Source: Microbacterium luteolum
Lineage (GTDB): Bacteria; Actinomycetota; Actinomycetes; Actinomycetales; Microbacteriaceae
DNA length: 64,000 nt
Assembly (NCBI RefSeq): GCF_039533965.1
Contig: NZ_BAAAUN010000001.1
Location: 248,001-312,000, forward strand
Reading direction: 5' to 3'
Shown: piece by piece, positions 54,907 to 63,428 of the stretch
How positions within the stretch are numbered: the first letter of the stretch is position 1
Layout: each line of letters opens with the position of its first letter
Translations under genes and position numbers: made by a program
Notes under the pieces: generated by a model
The model's database searches: none
What the model was told of the DNA's origin: nothing
The model's input: only the letters and a program-made list of their open reading frames with translations

Positions 54907-56505
54907 GTGCTTGCCGTGCACGACCTCGAGATCCGCGTTGGCGCGCGCCTGCTCATGGAGAACGTCTCGTTCCGCGTCGCCGACGGCGACAAGATCGGAC
55001 TCGTCGGTCGCAACGGCGCCGGGAAGACCACGCTGACCAAGGTGCTCGCCGGCGACGTGCTGCCGTCCGGCGGCACCGTGACGCTTTCGGGCGAGCTCGG
55101 CTACCTCCCGCAGGACCCGCGTTCCGGCAATCCGGAAGATCTCGCGCGGACTCGCATCCTCGACGCCCGCGGCCTCGGCCAGCTGAACCTCGGGATGACC
55201 GAGGCGTCGCTCGCCATGGGGTCGGATGATCCTGCTGTCGCCGAGAAGGCGATGAAGCGCTACGCCGCCCTCACCGAGAAGTTCGAGGCACAGGGCGGAT
55301 ACGCGGCCGAGGCGCAGGCGGCTTCCATCGCGCACAACCTCTCGCTGCCCGACCGCATCCTCGACCAGCCGCTCTCGACGCTCTCCGGTGGTCAGCGTCG
55401 TCGAATCGAACTCGCGCGCATCCTGTTCTCGGACGCGCAGACGATGATCCTCGACGAGCCGACCAACCACCTCGACGCGGACAGCGTCGTCTGGCTGCGT
55501 GAGTTCCTCAAGGGGTACAAGGGCGGGCTGATCGTGATCAGTCACGACGTGGAGCTCGTCGGCGAGACCGTGAACCGCGTCTTCTACCTCGACGCGAATC
55601 GTCAGGTCATCGACACCTACAACATGAACTGGAAGAACTACCTGCGTCAGCGGGTGGCCGACGAGGAGCGCCGCAAGAAGGAGCGCGCCAACGTCGAGAA
55701 GAAGGCGACCACGCTGCAGCTGCAGGCGGCGCGCTTCGGTGCGAAGGCGTCCAAGGCCGCGGCCGCTCACCAGATGGTGGCGCGCGCCGAGAAGATGCTC
55801 GCCGGACTCGACGACGTGCGCCAGGAAGACCGCGTCGCGAAGCTGCGGTTCCCGAAGCCCGCGCCCTGCGGCAAGACGCCGCTCATGGCATCCGGTCTGT
55901 CGAAGTCGTACGGCTCGCTGGAGATCTTCACCGACGTCGACCTCGCGATCGATCGTGGTTCCAAGGTCGTCATCCTCGGACTCAACGGTGCCGGCAAGAC
56001 GACGCTCCTGCGGATGCTCGCCGGTGTCGACCAGCCCGACACCGGTCAGCTCGAGCCGGGCCACGGCCTCAAGGTCGGCTACTACGCGCAGGAGCACGAG
56101 AACCTCGACGTCAAGCGCTCGGTGCTGGAGAACATGGTCTCCGCGGCTCCGCACATCACCGAGACCGAAGCGCGCAAGGTCCTCGGCTCGTTCCTGTTCA
56201 CCGGTGACGACGTGCTCAAGCCGGCCGGTGTGCTCTCCGGTGGGGAGAAGACGCGTCTGTCGCTCGCGACGCTCGTCGTGTCGTCCGCGAACCTGCTGCT
56301 GCTCGACGAGCCCACGAACAACCTCGATCCCGCGTCGCGCGAGGAGATCCTCGGAGCCCTCGCGCACTACGAGGGCGCGGTCGTGCTCGTGTCGCACGAC
56401 CCCGGCGCCGTGCAGTCCCTGAATCCGGAGCGGGTGCTGATCCTGCCGGACGGTGTCGAGGACATCTGGAGCCAGGACTACCAGGACCTGATCGAGCTGG
56501 CGTAG
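54907..56505 (+). CDS. ABC-F family ATPase
   Basis: 532-residue soluble protein with two ABC domains and no membrane segment, typical of ABC-F translation factors acting at the ribosomal E site. First domain: GRNGAGKTTLTK, LSGGQRRRIELAR, MILDEPTNHLDAD. Second domain: GLNGAGKTTLLR, LSGGEKTRLSLAT, LLLDEPTNNLDP. The linker (KNYLRQRVADEERRKKERAN) is the P-site tRNA-interaction region. GTG 54907 begins VLAVHDLEIRVG, the usual N terminus; no strong ribosome-binding site precedes it. Whether it is housekeeping or gives antibiotic protection is unclear. Confidence 0.93.
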   Translation: MLAVHDLEIRVGARLLMENVSFRVADGDKIGLVGRNGAGKTTLTKVLAGDVLPSGGTVTLSGELGYLPQDPRSGNPEDLARTRILDARGLGQLNLGMTEASLAMGSDDPAVAEKAMKRYAALTEKFEAQGGYAAEAQAASIAHNLSLPDRILDQPLSTLSGGQRRRIELARILFSDAQTMILDEPTNHLDADSVVWLREFLKGYKGGLIVISHDVELVGETVNRVFYLDANRQVIDTYNMNWKNYLRQRVADEERRKKERANVEKKATTLQLQAARFGAKASKAAAAHQMVARAEKMLAGLDDVRQEDRVAKLRFPKPAPCGKTPLMASGLSKSYGSLEIFTDVDLAIDRGSKVVILGLNGAGKTTLLRMLAGVDQPDTGQLEPGHGLKVGYYAQEHENLDVKRSVLENMVSAAPHITETEARKVLGSFLFTGDDVLKPAGVLSGGEKTRLSLATLVVSSANLLLLDEPTNNLDPASREEILGALAHYEGAVVLVSHDPGAVQSLNPERVLILPDGVEDIWSQDYQDLIELA

Positions 56506-56522
56506 CCGGCACGCGGGCATGG

Positions 56523-56528
56523 CATAGT
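56523..56528 (+). promoter_or_regulatory. -10 element CATAGT for leaderless PNPOx-like gene
   Basis: CATAGT ends seven bases before GTG 56536. Confidence 0.45.
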
Positions 56529-56535
56529 CGAGAGC

Positions 56536-57120
56536 GTGATGTTCGACGCTCAGGACCGTGAGATGCCCCCTCTGAACGACTGGCTTCGCGGTCGTCACGC
56601 GCTGACCGGAGTCGCGCCGGAGTGGGATCTCGACGCACTGCCCGCGGAGCCGACGATCCTCTTCCGTGAATGGATCCTGTGCGCGGATGCCGACGGCGTC
56701 CCCGAACCGCACACTGCGACCCTCGCGACCGTCGACGCGGCGGGCGTGCCCGATGCGCGGACGCTGATCCTCAAGGGGATCGACGCGGGTGGATGGGCTT
56801 TCGCCAGCACGCGCTCCTCGCGCAAGGGCGAGCAGCTCGCTGCCTCGCCGGCCGCGGCGCTGAACTTCTGGTGGCAGCCGCAGGTGCGCGCGGTTCGGGT
56901 GCGCGGCCGCGTGGAAGAGGCGACGGCCGAGGAGAGCGCGGCCGATCTCGCGGCGCGATCGGCCGCGGCGCAGGCTGGTGTCGCCCCCGGAGACTGGGTT
57001 CGCTGGCGCGTGGTCCCGGCGCGGATCGAGTTCTGGCAGGGATCCCGCGACCGCCGCCACACGCGGGTCGTCTACGAGCCCGTCGGCGACGGCTGGACGC
57101 ACTCGATCATCCGGGACTGA
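56536..57120 (+). CDS. Pyridoxamine 5'-phosphate oxidase family flavoprotein
   Basis: 194-residue FMN-binding split-barrel protein similar to PdxH. The FMN/substrate motifs PDARTLILKGID, FASTRSSRKGEQLA and ALNFWWQPQVRAVRVRG, and the C-terminal RIEFWQGSRDRRHTRVVYE with the Arg-x-His of true oxidases, are all present, so it could make pyridoxal 5'-phosphate. It is somewhat shorter than E. coli PdxH. GTG 56536 is preceded by CATAGT at leaderless spacing. Confidence 0.88.
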   Translation: MMFDAQDREMPPLNDWLRGRHALTGVAPEWDLDALPAEPTILFREWILCADADGVPEPHTATLATVDAAGVPDARTLILKGIDAGGWAFASTRSSRKGEQLAASPAAALNFWWQPQVRAVRVRGRVEEATAEESAADLAARSAAAQAGVAPGDWVRWRVVPARIEFWQGSRDRRHTRVVYEPVGDGWTHSIIRD

Positions 57121-57158
57121 TCTCGCCGAGAGCGTGGGCCGGTGTCGGTGACCGGCAG

Positions 57159-57164
57159 TAGCGT
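57159..57164 (+). promoter_or_regulatory. -10 element TAGCGT for leaderless HAD gene
   Basis: TAGCGT ends six bases before ATG 57171; no ribosome-binding site is otherwise evident. Confidence 0.55.
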
Positions 57165-57170
57165 GAACGG

Positions 57171-57857
57171 ATGAGTCTCGCCCACATCCGCGCGGTCTGC
57201 TGGGACTGGAACGGCACCCTGCTCGATGACGCGGAGATCTGCCGACAGGTCATGAACACTGTGATCGTCGAGCACGGGCGTGAGCCGCTGGCCGATCTGG
57301 AGGCCTATCGATCCGTCTTCCGGTTCCCGATCCGCGACTTCTACCGCTCCGTGGGCGTCGGCGACGATCGCTTCGTCGTCGCCGCGACCGCCTACCTGGA
57401 GCGACTGGCGCTGCGGGTCGGCGAGGCTCGACTCCATGCGGGCGCGCACAGCACCGTCGCCGCCATCCGTGGCCTCGGGATTCGACAGGTTCTCGCATCG
57501 GCCACCGTCGCACAGGCGCTCGAGCGCCAGATGGAACCGCATGAGCTGGACGGCGCGTTCGAGGCGGTCCTCACGATCGATGACCCGTACCGGGCGTCCA
57601 AGCACGATGTCATCCGAAGCTGGCTGACGACGTCAGGACTCGAGCCGGGTGATGTCCTGATCATCGGCGACACCAATCACGACCACGAGATCGCCGAAGA
57701 CCTCGGAACGGAGTTCCTGCATTTCGAGGCGGGGCACGGGTCGCACGCCGGATCAGCTCGGCGGATCTCCACCCTCGAGGAGCTGCCGATGCTGCTGGGA
57801 GGCCAATCGCCATCCGCATCGAACATCACAGGAGAGTTCGACGCGCAGGCAGGATGA
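57171..57857 (+). CDS. HAD family phosphatase
   Basis: 228-residue haloacid-dehalogenase-type hydrolase, phosphoglycolate-phosphatase-like. The nucleophile motif is CWDWNGTLLDD (normally DxDGT; here DWNGT, seen in some HAD subfamilies), motif II Ser/Thr is in LASATVAQ, the Lys is in YRASKHDVI, and the terminal acidic motif is IIGDTNHDHEIA. Substrate unknown. ATG 57171 has a TAGCGT -10 six bases upstream. Confidence 0.88.
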   Translation: MSLAHIRAVCWDWNGTLLDDAEICRQVMNTVIVEHGREPLADLEAYRSVFRFPIRDFYRSVGVGDDRFVVAATAYLERLALRVGEARLHAGAHSTVAAIRGLGIRQVLASATVAQALERQMEPHELDGAFEAVLTIDDPYRASKHDVIRSWLTTSGLEPGDVLIIGDTNHDHEIAEDLGTEFLHFEAGHGSHAGSARRISTLEELPMLLGGQSPSASNITGEFDAQAG

Positions 57858-57893
57858 TCAGGTGAGCACTCGACGACAGAAGAGGAGAGAAGT

Positions 57894-58328
57894 GTGAGCG
57901 GATATCAGGTGGTGGAGATCGGGGCTCTCGACGAGTGGCGCGGGCACCACGGCGGCTTCGACGAGACGCGATCGCGAGATGGGCGCCGGGTCGTCGACCA
58001 CGAGCTGACGATGCAGTACATCGGGATGACGGCGAATGCGCTCGAGCCCGGTGAGGAGGCCGGCTACTGGCACGTGCACGGGAAGATCGAAGAGGTCTAC
58101 GTCTTCCTCGCCGGCCGCGGCCAGATGGGACTCGACGACGACGTCATCGAGGTGGGCCCGGGAACGGTGATCCGTGTGGGGCAGGGTGTCGCCCGAACCT
58201 GGCGAGCCCGCCCGGACAGCGGGGGCGAGCTGCGCTGGCTCTGCCTCCGCGCGGGTGGCGAAGAACTGCCCCACCTTCCCGACGACAGCTCGCGATTGCC
58301 CGAGAAGCCGATGCCCTGGATCGACTGA
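57894..58328 (+). CDS. Cupin domain protein
   Basis: 144-residue single-cupin protein. The metal/ligand motif 1 is GYWHVHGKIEEVYVFLAGRG and motif 2 follows in VGPGTVIRVGQGVARTWRA. GAGGAGAG lies upstream of the GTG. It may be an isomerase, dioxygenase or binding protein; nothing distinguishes them. It is followed four bases later by the GH16-like gene, so the two are likely co-transcribed. Confidence 0.83.
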   Translation: MSGYQVVEIGALDEWRGHHGGFDETRSRDGRRVVDHELTMQYIGMTANALEPGEEAGYWHVHGKIEEVYVFLAGRGQMGLDDDVIEVGPGTVIRVGQGVARTWRARPDSGGELRWLCLRAGGEELPHLPDDSSRLPEKPMPWID

Positions 58329-58331
58329 CCC

Positions 58332-59099
58332 ATGGATGAGACCCTGACGCCGACGCCATCACGGTCGCCGGATTTCACCGACGACTTCCAGGACGGACTC
58401 GATGCGGAGAAGTGGATCGCGCACTACCTTCCGCAGTGGACCGTCCCCGAGCGGTCGGAGGCACGGTACCGGGTCGTCGAGTCCGGTCTCGAGCTCCGGA
58501 TCGACTCCGACCAGCTCGACTGGCGTGAGGAGGATGCTCCGATGCGCGTGTCGAACCTGCAGACCGCGGTCTTCTCCGGTGCCGTCGGTTCGACGCGAGG
58601 GACCCACCGCCATCGTCCCGACGGTCTCGAGGTGCGGACCGCGATGCCGACACGCCTGCTGTTCGCCCCGTCGCGGGGACGCATCGATCTGACCGTCGCT
58701 GCGAGCACCGACCAAGGGTGCATGCTCGCGGCCTGGCTCGTCGGAACGGAGCACCTCGCCGAGACCGATTCTGGCGAGATCTGCATCTTCGAGATCGACG
58801 CCGACGCCGTATCCACGGTGACGCGAGCGCGGACGGGCATCAAGGCGCACCATGATCCGCGGCTCATGACCGACATGGCCGAGGTGGTGCTCCCGTTCGA
58901 TGCGAGCGAGCCCCACACCTGGACCGTGATCTGGGGCGATGGTGAGACGACGATCGGCTGTGAAGGGCGCGTGCTCCGGCGCATGCCGCAGGCGCCGGAC
59001 TATCCGCTGATGCTGTTGATCGATCTCTTCGAGGCCGGCGCGCCCTCGGGCGCCTATCCCAAGACCGCCGTCGTCTCGGAGGTCAGGGCCTGGAGCTGA
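58332..59099 (+). CDS. Concanavalin-like (GH16-like) protein, cytosolic
   Basis: 255-residue protein without signal peptide. The start (FTDDFQDGLDAEKWIAHYLPQW), the middle GEICIFEIDADAV and the late HTWTVIWGDGETTIGCEGRVL resemble the beta-sandwich of glycoside hydrolase family 16. In GH16 the catalytic motif is E-x-D-x-(x)-E; here it reads EIDAD, with Asp where the second Glu should be, so activity is doubtful. It may bind rather than cleave a glycan. Lack of an export signal is also unlike GH16 enzymes. Follows the cupin gene by four bases. Confidence 0.65.
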   Translation: MDETLTPTPSRSPDFTDDFQDGLDAEKWIAHYLPQWTVPERSEARYRVVESGLELRIDSDQLDWREEDAPMRVSNLQTAVFSGAVGSTRGTHRHRPDGLEVRTAMPTRLLFAPSRGRIDLTVAASTDQGCMLAAWLVGTEHLAETDSGEICIFEIDADAVSTVTRARTGIKAHHDPRLMTDMAEVVLPFDASEPHTWTVIWGDGETTIGCEGRVLRRMPQAPDYPLMLLIDLFEAGAPSGAYPKTAVVSEVRAWS

Positions 59100-59105
59100 T
59101 CGGTC

Positions 59106-59918
59106 TCAGCGCGCGTCGAGCAGCTCGTCCTCGACGTCGGCGTCCTTGTCGCGGCGACGCGTCTTCCTGGCCGGTGCGGGCGCGTCTTCCTGGTCCTCGC
59201 GATGCTTCACGATCTCGGTGCGGATGATGTAGCCGATGAACACGAAGCCCATCAGCGCGAACAGGATCCACTGGATCGCATAGGAGAGGTGCGGGCCGGG
59301 GTCGTCGGTGGGGGAGTCGAACCCGCCGAGCGAGGCGTCGGCCGCGGGGTCCTCGCTGATGAGCTGACCGTAGGCGCCGGTGATCACGTCGCCCTCGAGG
59401 AGATCGGCGATCGTCGGAAGGTTGATCGTCGGAACCTGGCCCTCGGGCGCGCCGCGACCCGAGGCCGGGACCTGCTCGCTCTGGCGCAGTCGCGCGATCA
59501 CGGTGACCTCGCCCTTCGGTGGTGCGGACACCGCGTCGGGGGCATCGCCGTCGCCCGGCGGCACCCACCCGCGGTCCACGATGAACACGCGACCGTCGGC
59601 GTCGCGGAAGGGCACCAGCACCTCGAAGGCGCTCGTGCCGCCGTGCGGACGGTTGCGCACCAGCAGCTGCTGATCGGCGAGATACTCGCCCTGCAGGATC
59701 ACCGGATGCCACTGGTCGCCCGGTTCGAGCGCACCGTCGTCGCCGATGAGGTCGGCCAGGGGCACGGGGTCGGCGTCGTAGTTCTGCTCGATGAGCGCGA
59801 TCTGCTCGGACCGGGACTCGTTGCGCTCGAACTGCCAGTTCGACAGGAAGGCGCAGGCGATCGCGAATCCGATCGCGACGAGCACATACACGCCCCACCG
59901 GGTCATCCTCTTGCTCAT
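59106..59918 (-). CDS. SURF1 family cytochrome oxidase biogenesis protein
   Basis: 270-residue membrane protein with one helix at each end (WGVYVLVAIGFAIACAFLSNWQ and YAIQWILFALMGFVFIGYII) and a large external domain, the SURF1/Shy1 layout. NWQFERN, LVRNRPHGGTSAFEVLVPF, VDRGWVPPG and the PHLSYAIQW segment match the family. It helps insert haem A into cytochrome c oxidase, consistent with ctaA and ctaB in the window. The charged tail after the second helix is cytosolic. It overlaps the next upstream small gene by four bases. Confidence 0.93.
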   Translation of the reverse strand: MSKRMTRWGVYVLVAIGFAIACAFLSNWQFERNESRSEQIALIEQNYDADPVPLADLIGDDGALEPGDQWHPVILQGEYLADQQLLVRNRPHGGTSAFEVLVPFRDADGRVFIVDRGWVPPGDGDAPDAVSAPPKGEVTVIARLRQSEQVPASGRGAPEGQVPTINLPTIADLLEGDVITGAYGQLISEDPAADASLGGFDSPTDDPGPHLSYAIQWILFALMGFVFIGYIIRTEIVKHREDQEDAPAPARKTRRRDKDADVEDELLDAR

Positions 59919-60109
59919 GCAGGGACACCGTCCCGCACGGTCACCGGGAAGTCCCGCGCGGCCAGGTAGTCGCGCAAGAACTCGACGTGCTCCTCGCAGG
60001 CGAGCCAGACCTTCTCGCGGTCAGCGGCGTGGATGCGGGGATTCCGCCAGATCACACTCCTGGTCGCCGCGCTCCGGCATCCGGCGCGCGAGCATTCGAA
60101 CTCGGTCAC
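59915..60109 (-). CDS. Small conserved protein, possible metal-binding
   Basis: 64 residues, GTG start overlapping the DUF3099 stop (GTGA) and its own stop overlapping the SURF1 start. The sequence begins TEFECSRAGCRSAAT and later has WLACEEHVEFLRDYL, so C-x4-C and C-x2-H could bind zinc. I have seen similar short proteins only as hypothetical actinobacterial genes. Tight overlaps on both sides support it being real and translated with SURF1. Confidence 0.7.
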   Translation of the reverse strand: MTEFECSRAGCRSAATRSVIWRNPRIHAADREKVWLACEEHVEFLRDYLAARDFPVTVRDGVPA

Positions 60110-60456
60110 GATCCGTCCTGCCGGCTTTCGCGGATCGTGTACACCGTGGGATCCGTGGGCTCGATGACGGTCGGCTCGGGTCGTGGTGCTTCCAGCTCCT
60201 GCACGGGGGACTCCGCGATGGTCTCGGTGCTGTCGCTCCCCGCATTCGCGAACACCACGGCGATGTACGGCAGCACGGCAGCGGCGATCCCGAAGACCCA
60301 GGTGTACCAGCCGTACGGCTGGACGAGCACCATCAGGGCGAAGCACGCGATGCGGATCGTCATCGTGAGGGCGTACCGGCGCACACGATGGTCAGCCTCA
60401 TCCCGCGGGGACTGCGGGAGGGAGGTGACAGCCGGGACCTGACGCGTGTTCTTCAC
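60106..60456 (-). CDS. DUF3099 family membrane protein
   Basis: 116 residues. The N-terminal VPAVTSLPQSPRDEADHRV and RYALTMTIRIACFALMVLV, followed by a second helix (GIAAAVLPYIAVVFANAG), match the actinobacterial DUF3099 pattern. The C terminus is a Pro/Glu-rich soluble tail. Function unknown. It is the first of three overlapping genes ending with SURF1, suggesting a link to respiratory-complex assembly, which is inference from context only. Confidence 0.83.
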   Translation of the reverse strand: MKNTRQVPAVTSLPQSPRDEADHRVRRYALTMTIRIACFALMVLVQPYGWYTWVFGIAAAVLPYIAVVFANAGSDSTETIAESPVQELEAPRPEPTVIEPTDPTVYTIRESRQDGS

Positions 60457-60507
60457 GATGAGTCCAGCCTACGCCGGTGCAGGGCGCGCGGCGTGCGGGA
60501 TTCGCGC

Positions 60508-61125
60508 TCAGCTGGAGAACAGGAACGGGAGGGTGAAGGCGCCGAAGAAGAGCAGGCTGATGACGGTCGACACGATCGTGAACACCAGGAGCGCCACGAC
60601 GACGTATCCGGTGATCAGACCGGCGAACGCCATGCCGCGACCGCCGAGCGCGGGGTTGCGCTTGGTCTGGCCGAGCGCCATGTGACCGGTGATCACCGCG
60701 ACGATCGAGGCCAGCATCGGGACGACGGCCCAGAACAGCACGATCCCGGCGATGCCGCAGACCAGCGAGGTGATGGCGAGACCGCTGGTCGGTCGTGCAG
60801 CGGGCATGGGGTAGCCGGGCGTGACGTACGGCGCGTAGCCGGGCTGCTGCGGCGGAAGCTGACCAGGAGCGGCGCCGTACCCCTGCGGGACGGGCGCTGC
60901 GCTGTAGACGGGCTGGCTCGGGGCGATCGCGTACCCCGGCTGGGGCGGGGCGGCGGGAGGCGCCGGGTATCCGGCGGGAGGCGGGGGTGCCTGACCGTAC
61001 GCGGGCGCGGCTCCCGGATACGCCTGCACGGGCTGGGCAGGCGGCAGAGCCGGAGGCGTGGGCGCGGGAGGCGGCGGTGGAACCTGCTGCTCGCCGGCGG
61101 GGGGAGGGAAGCTGTTGTCGCTCAC
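60508..61125 (-). CDS. DUF4190 domain membrane protein with Pro-rich N terminus
   Basis: 205 residues. The first 110 residues are Pro/Ala/Gly/Tyr-rich and probably disordered; then two transmembrane helices with the DUF4190 signature (GLAITSLVCGIAGIVLFWAV and GHMALGQTKRNPALGGRGMAFAGLITGY). Such proteins are common in actinobacterial envelopes; function unknown. It has a classic promoter: TTGACA, 17 bases, AACTCT on the minus strand. GTG 61125 is the start. Confidence 0.85.
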   Translation of the reverse strand: MSDNSFPPPAGEQQVPPPPPAPTPPALPPAQPVQAYPGAAPAYGQAPPPPAGYPAPPAAPPQPGYAIAPSQPVYSAAPVPQGYGAAPGQLPPQQPGYAPYVTPGYPMPAARPTSGLAITSLVCGIAGIVLFWAVVPMLASIVAVITGHMALGQTKRNPALGGRGMAFAGLITGYVVVALLVFTIVSTVISLLFFGAFTLPFLFSS

Positions 61126-61148
61126 GCGGAAGCCCTTTCGTCACGTTC

Positions 61149-61177
61149 AGAGTTCCAGGGTGGCCTGCTCCTGTCAA
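61149..61177 (-). promoter_or_regulatory. Promoter TTGACA-N17-AACTCT of DUF4190 gene
   Basis: The only consensus -35 seen beside a plausible -10 in this window: TTGACA (complement of 61172-61177), a 17-base spacer and AACTCT (complement of 61149-61154). Confidence 0.6.
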
Positions 61178-61210
61178 ACGCCACGCCTCAGGTCTGCGGG
61201 GCATCCTCGA

Positions 61211-61216
61211 TAGGAT
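61211..61216 (+). promoter_or_regulatory. -10 element TAGGAT of the fabG-like gene
   Basis: TAGGAT predicts a start near 61223 and a 46-base leader containing AGGAG before ATG 61269. Confidence 0.45.
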
Positions 61217-61268
61217 CGATCAGGGCTCGGAGGCTCCGAGACCCCGGTTCAGATCAGGAGTGGTATCC

Positions 61269-61979
61269 ATGAGTGCTCAGCGCGTCGTCCTCGTCACCGG
61301 AGGCAACCGCGGCATCGGCCGCGCGATCGCCGAGCGCTTCGTCCGTGACGGGTATCGCGTCGCCGTCACCGCACGTTCCGGGGAGGGCCCGGAGGGCACG
61401 CTCACGGTCCGCGCCGATGTGACGGATGCCGCGGCCCTCGACGCCGCGTTCACCGAGGTGGAGCAGCAGCTCGGTCCGGTCGAGATCGTCGTCGCGAACG
61501 CCGGGATCACCAAGGACACGCTGCTCCTGCGCATGAGCGAAGACGACTTCGACAGCGTCGTCGCGACCAATCTCGGCGGCACCTTCCGGGTCGTGAAGCG
61601 CGCATCGAAGGGCATGCTCCGCGCCCGCTTCGGACGCGTCATCCTCATCTCCAGCGTCGTGGGACTCTACGGTTCCGCCGGACAGGTGAACTACTCCGCT
61701 TCGAAGAGCGCTCTGGTCGGGTTCGCCCGCTCGCTCACCCGGGAACTCGGCGGTCGCGGGATCACCGCGAACGTCGTGGCGCCCGGATTCATCGAGACCG
61801 ACATGACCGCCGAGCTTCCTGAGGAGACCCAGAAGCAGTACAAGGCGAACATCCCCGCCGGACGTTTCGCGACGCCCGACGAGGTCGCCGGAGTCGTCAC
61901 CTGGCTCGCCGGCGACGACGCGGGCTACATCTCCGGCGCGGTCATCCCGGTGGACGGCGGATTGGGCATGGGGCACTGA
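61269..61979 (+). CDS. fabG: 3-oxoacyl-ACP reductase (SDR family)
   Basis: 236-residue short-chain reductase that would reduce 3-oxoacyl-ACP with NADPH in fatty-acid synthesis. The cofactor motif is VTGGNRGIGRAIAERF, NAG is in VVANAGITKD, and the catalytic Ser-Tyr-Lys are in ISSVVGLYGSAGQVNYSASKSAL. The C-terminal GRFATPDEVAGVVTWL is typical of FabG/MabA. AGGAG (61256-61260) precedes the ATG. Other SDR substrates are possible. Confidence 0.9.
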   Translation: MSAQRVVLVTGGNRGIGRAIAERFVRDGYRVAVTARSGEGPEGTLTVRADVTDAAALDAAFTEVEQQLGPVEIVVANAGITKDTLLLRMSEDDFDSVVATNLGGTFRVVKRASKGMLRARFGRVILISSVVGLYGSAGQVNYSASKSALVGFARSLTRELGGRGITANVVAPGFIETDMTAELPEETQKQYKANIPAGRFATPDEVAGVVTWLAGDDAGYISGAVIPVDGGLGMGH

Positions 61980-62003
61980 CCCCAGCGGGAGCGACGCGAG
62001 CTC

Positions 62004-62699
62004 TCAGCGCGCGATCGCCGCGTTGATCAGCTCGCCGAGCTTCTCCGGCACCGAGAACTGCGGCCAGTGTCCGGAGCCGACCTTGACGACCTCCGCGTCA
62101 TCGATCGCGTGGTACTCGTCGGCGTACGGCCCCCACTGATCGATCATCCCCTCGAACGTCTCCTGATCGAGCCCGCCCATGAGGAGCGTCACAGGGATGC
62201 GGTAGCGGGCACTGTCGGTGAGGACGATCTCGTCGGTCGGCACGCGTGCCGGCACGCTGTGCGTCAGGGGAGCGGTGCGCGACCGCGTCTCCTCGTCGAG
62301 ATCGCTGACGTCCTCGTCGGGGAAGAAGTCCCACCCGGGGAACGGCACGACGCCGTCGACCAGTTCGAACTCGCTGATGCCGTTACTGGAGGGCGGAGGC
62401 ACGGTGTCGACGAAGATCACGCGCCTCACGCGCTCGGGACGAGCGTCGGCCACGCCCCACGCGACGTTGCCGCCGCCGCTGTGCCCGACCACGACGGCCT
62501 CGCCCGGAAGCGAGTCGAGGGCGCGCGTCGCATCGTCGACCCAGTCGGCGATCCCGATCTCGGCCGACTCGGAAGCCGGCGCACCGAGGCCCGGCAGAGT
62601 GAGCGGATGCACGCGGTGCCCTGCTCTCTCGAGCGTGGGGATCACGTCGTCCCAGCTGGAGGCGTCGAGCCAGAGTCCTGGTATGAGGATGATGTCCAT
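62004..62699 (-). CDS. Alpha/beta hydrolase
   Basis: 231-residue hydrolase fold. The nucleophile elbow is VVVGHSGGGNVAWG (Ser in GHSGG), the oxyanion region is LIPGLWLDASSW, and the C-terminal VGSGHWPQFSVPEKL supplies the His. Substrate unknown. ATG 62699 is fixed by TACCGT (complement of 62706-62711) six bases upstream, so an upstream in-frame ATG at 62735 is rejected. Confidence 0.9.
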   Translation of the reverse strand: MDIILIPGLWLDASSWDDVIPTLERAGHRVHPLTLPGLGAPASESAEIGIADWVDDATRALDSLPGEAVVVGHSGGGNVAWGVADARPERVRRVIFVDTVPPPSSNGISEFELVDGVVPFPGWDFFPDEDVSDLDEETRSRTAPLTHSVPARVPTDEIVLTDSARYRIPVTLLMGGLDQETFEGMIDQWGPYADEYHAIDDAEVVKVGSGHWPQFSVPEKLGELINAAIAR

Positions 62700-62705
62700 G
62701 ACCCG

Positions 62706-62711
62706 ACGGTA
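62706..62711 (-). promoter_or_regulatory. -10 element TACCGT for leaderless hydrolase gene
   Basis: TACCGT on the minus strand ends six bases before ATG 62699, the same arrangement as at the dedA-like gene. Confidence 0.6.
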
Positions 62712-62742
62712 GTGGGGCTCACCGACATCCGCCACGGCATCC

Positions 62743-63378
62743 TCAGGGCAGCAGCGCGATGACCTCGGCGAGGTCCTGCGGGCCGATGACCAGGCTCGCC
62801 GCCTCGCGCACCGCGGGCTTCGCGTTGAAGGCGAGGCCGAGACCTGCCGCCGCCATCATCTGGAGGTCGTTCGCGCCGTCTCCGATCGCGATCGTCGCGT
62901 GGGGCGCGACGCCGAGCTCGGCCGCCCACTCGCGCAGGGAGGAGGCCTTCGCCGCGGCGTCCACGATGTCGCCGTCGATGTGGCCGGAGAGGGCTCCGTC
63001 GATGACCGAGAGTCGGTTGGCGCGCCAGCGGTCGACTCCGAGGTCGGGGGCGACGCTGTCGAGGATCTCGTGGAACCCGCCGGAGACCACGCCGACGACA
63101 CCGCCGCGTGCGTGCACGGCGTCCGTGAGCTCTCGCACCCCCGGCGTCGGCTCGATCCGTGCGCGGACGCGGGCGAACGCCGACACGGGGACGCCCTCGA
63201 GCGCGGCCACGCGCGACCGCAGGCTCGCGGCGAAGTCGACCTCGCCGCGCATCGCCGCCTCGGTCGCGGCCTGCACCTCGTCGCGGCGGCCCGCCTCGTC
63301 GGCGAGCAGCTCGATCACCTCATTGCGGATGAGGGTGGAATCGGCATCGAGGACGACGAGGAATCGCGCGGAGGTCAC
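62743..63378 (-). CDS. serB: Phosphoserine phosphatase
   Basis: Last step of serine synthesis: dephosphorylates L-phosphoserine; 211 residues, the core SerB length without an ACT domain. HAD motif I is LVVLDADSTLIRNE, motif II is VGVVSGGFHEIL, and motif III/IV is IAIGDGANDLQMMAAAGLGLAF. GTG 63378 lies seven bases after TAGGCT (complement of 63386-63391), giving a leaderless mRNA. Confidence 0.94.
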   Translation of the reverse strand: MTSARFLVVLDADSTLIRNEVIELLADEAGRRDEVQAATEAAMRGEVDFAASLRSRVAALEGVPVSAFARVRARIEPTPGVRELTDAVHARGGVVGVVSGGFHEILDSVAPDLGVDRWRANRLSVIDGALSGHIDGDIVDAAAKASSLREWAAELGVAPHATIAIGDGANDLQMMAAAGLGLAFNAKPAVREAASLVIGPQDLAEVIALLP

Positions 63379-63385
63379 GGCTTCG

Positions 63386-63391
63386 AGCCTA
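63386..63391 (-). promoter_or_regulatory. -10 element TAGGCT for leaderless serB
   Basis: TAGGCT on the minus strand ends seven bases before GTG 63378. Confidence 0.55.
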
Positions 63392-63428
63392 GCGACCGCG
63401 CGCACCGTCTTCCCGCCGCGTGACCGAC

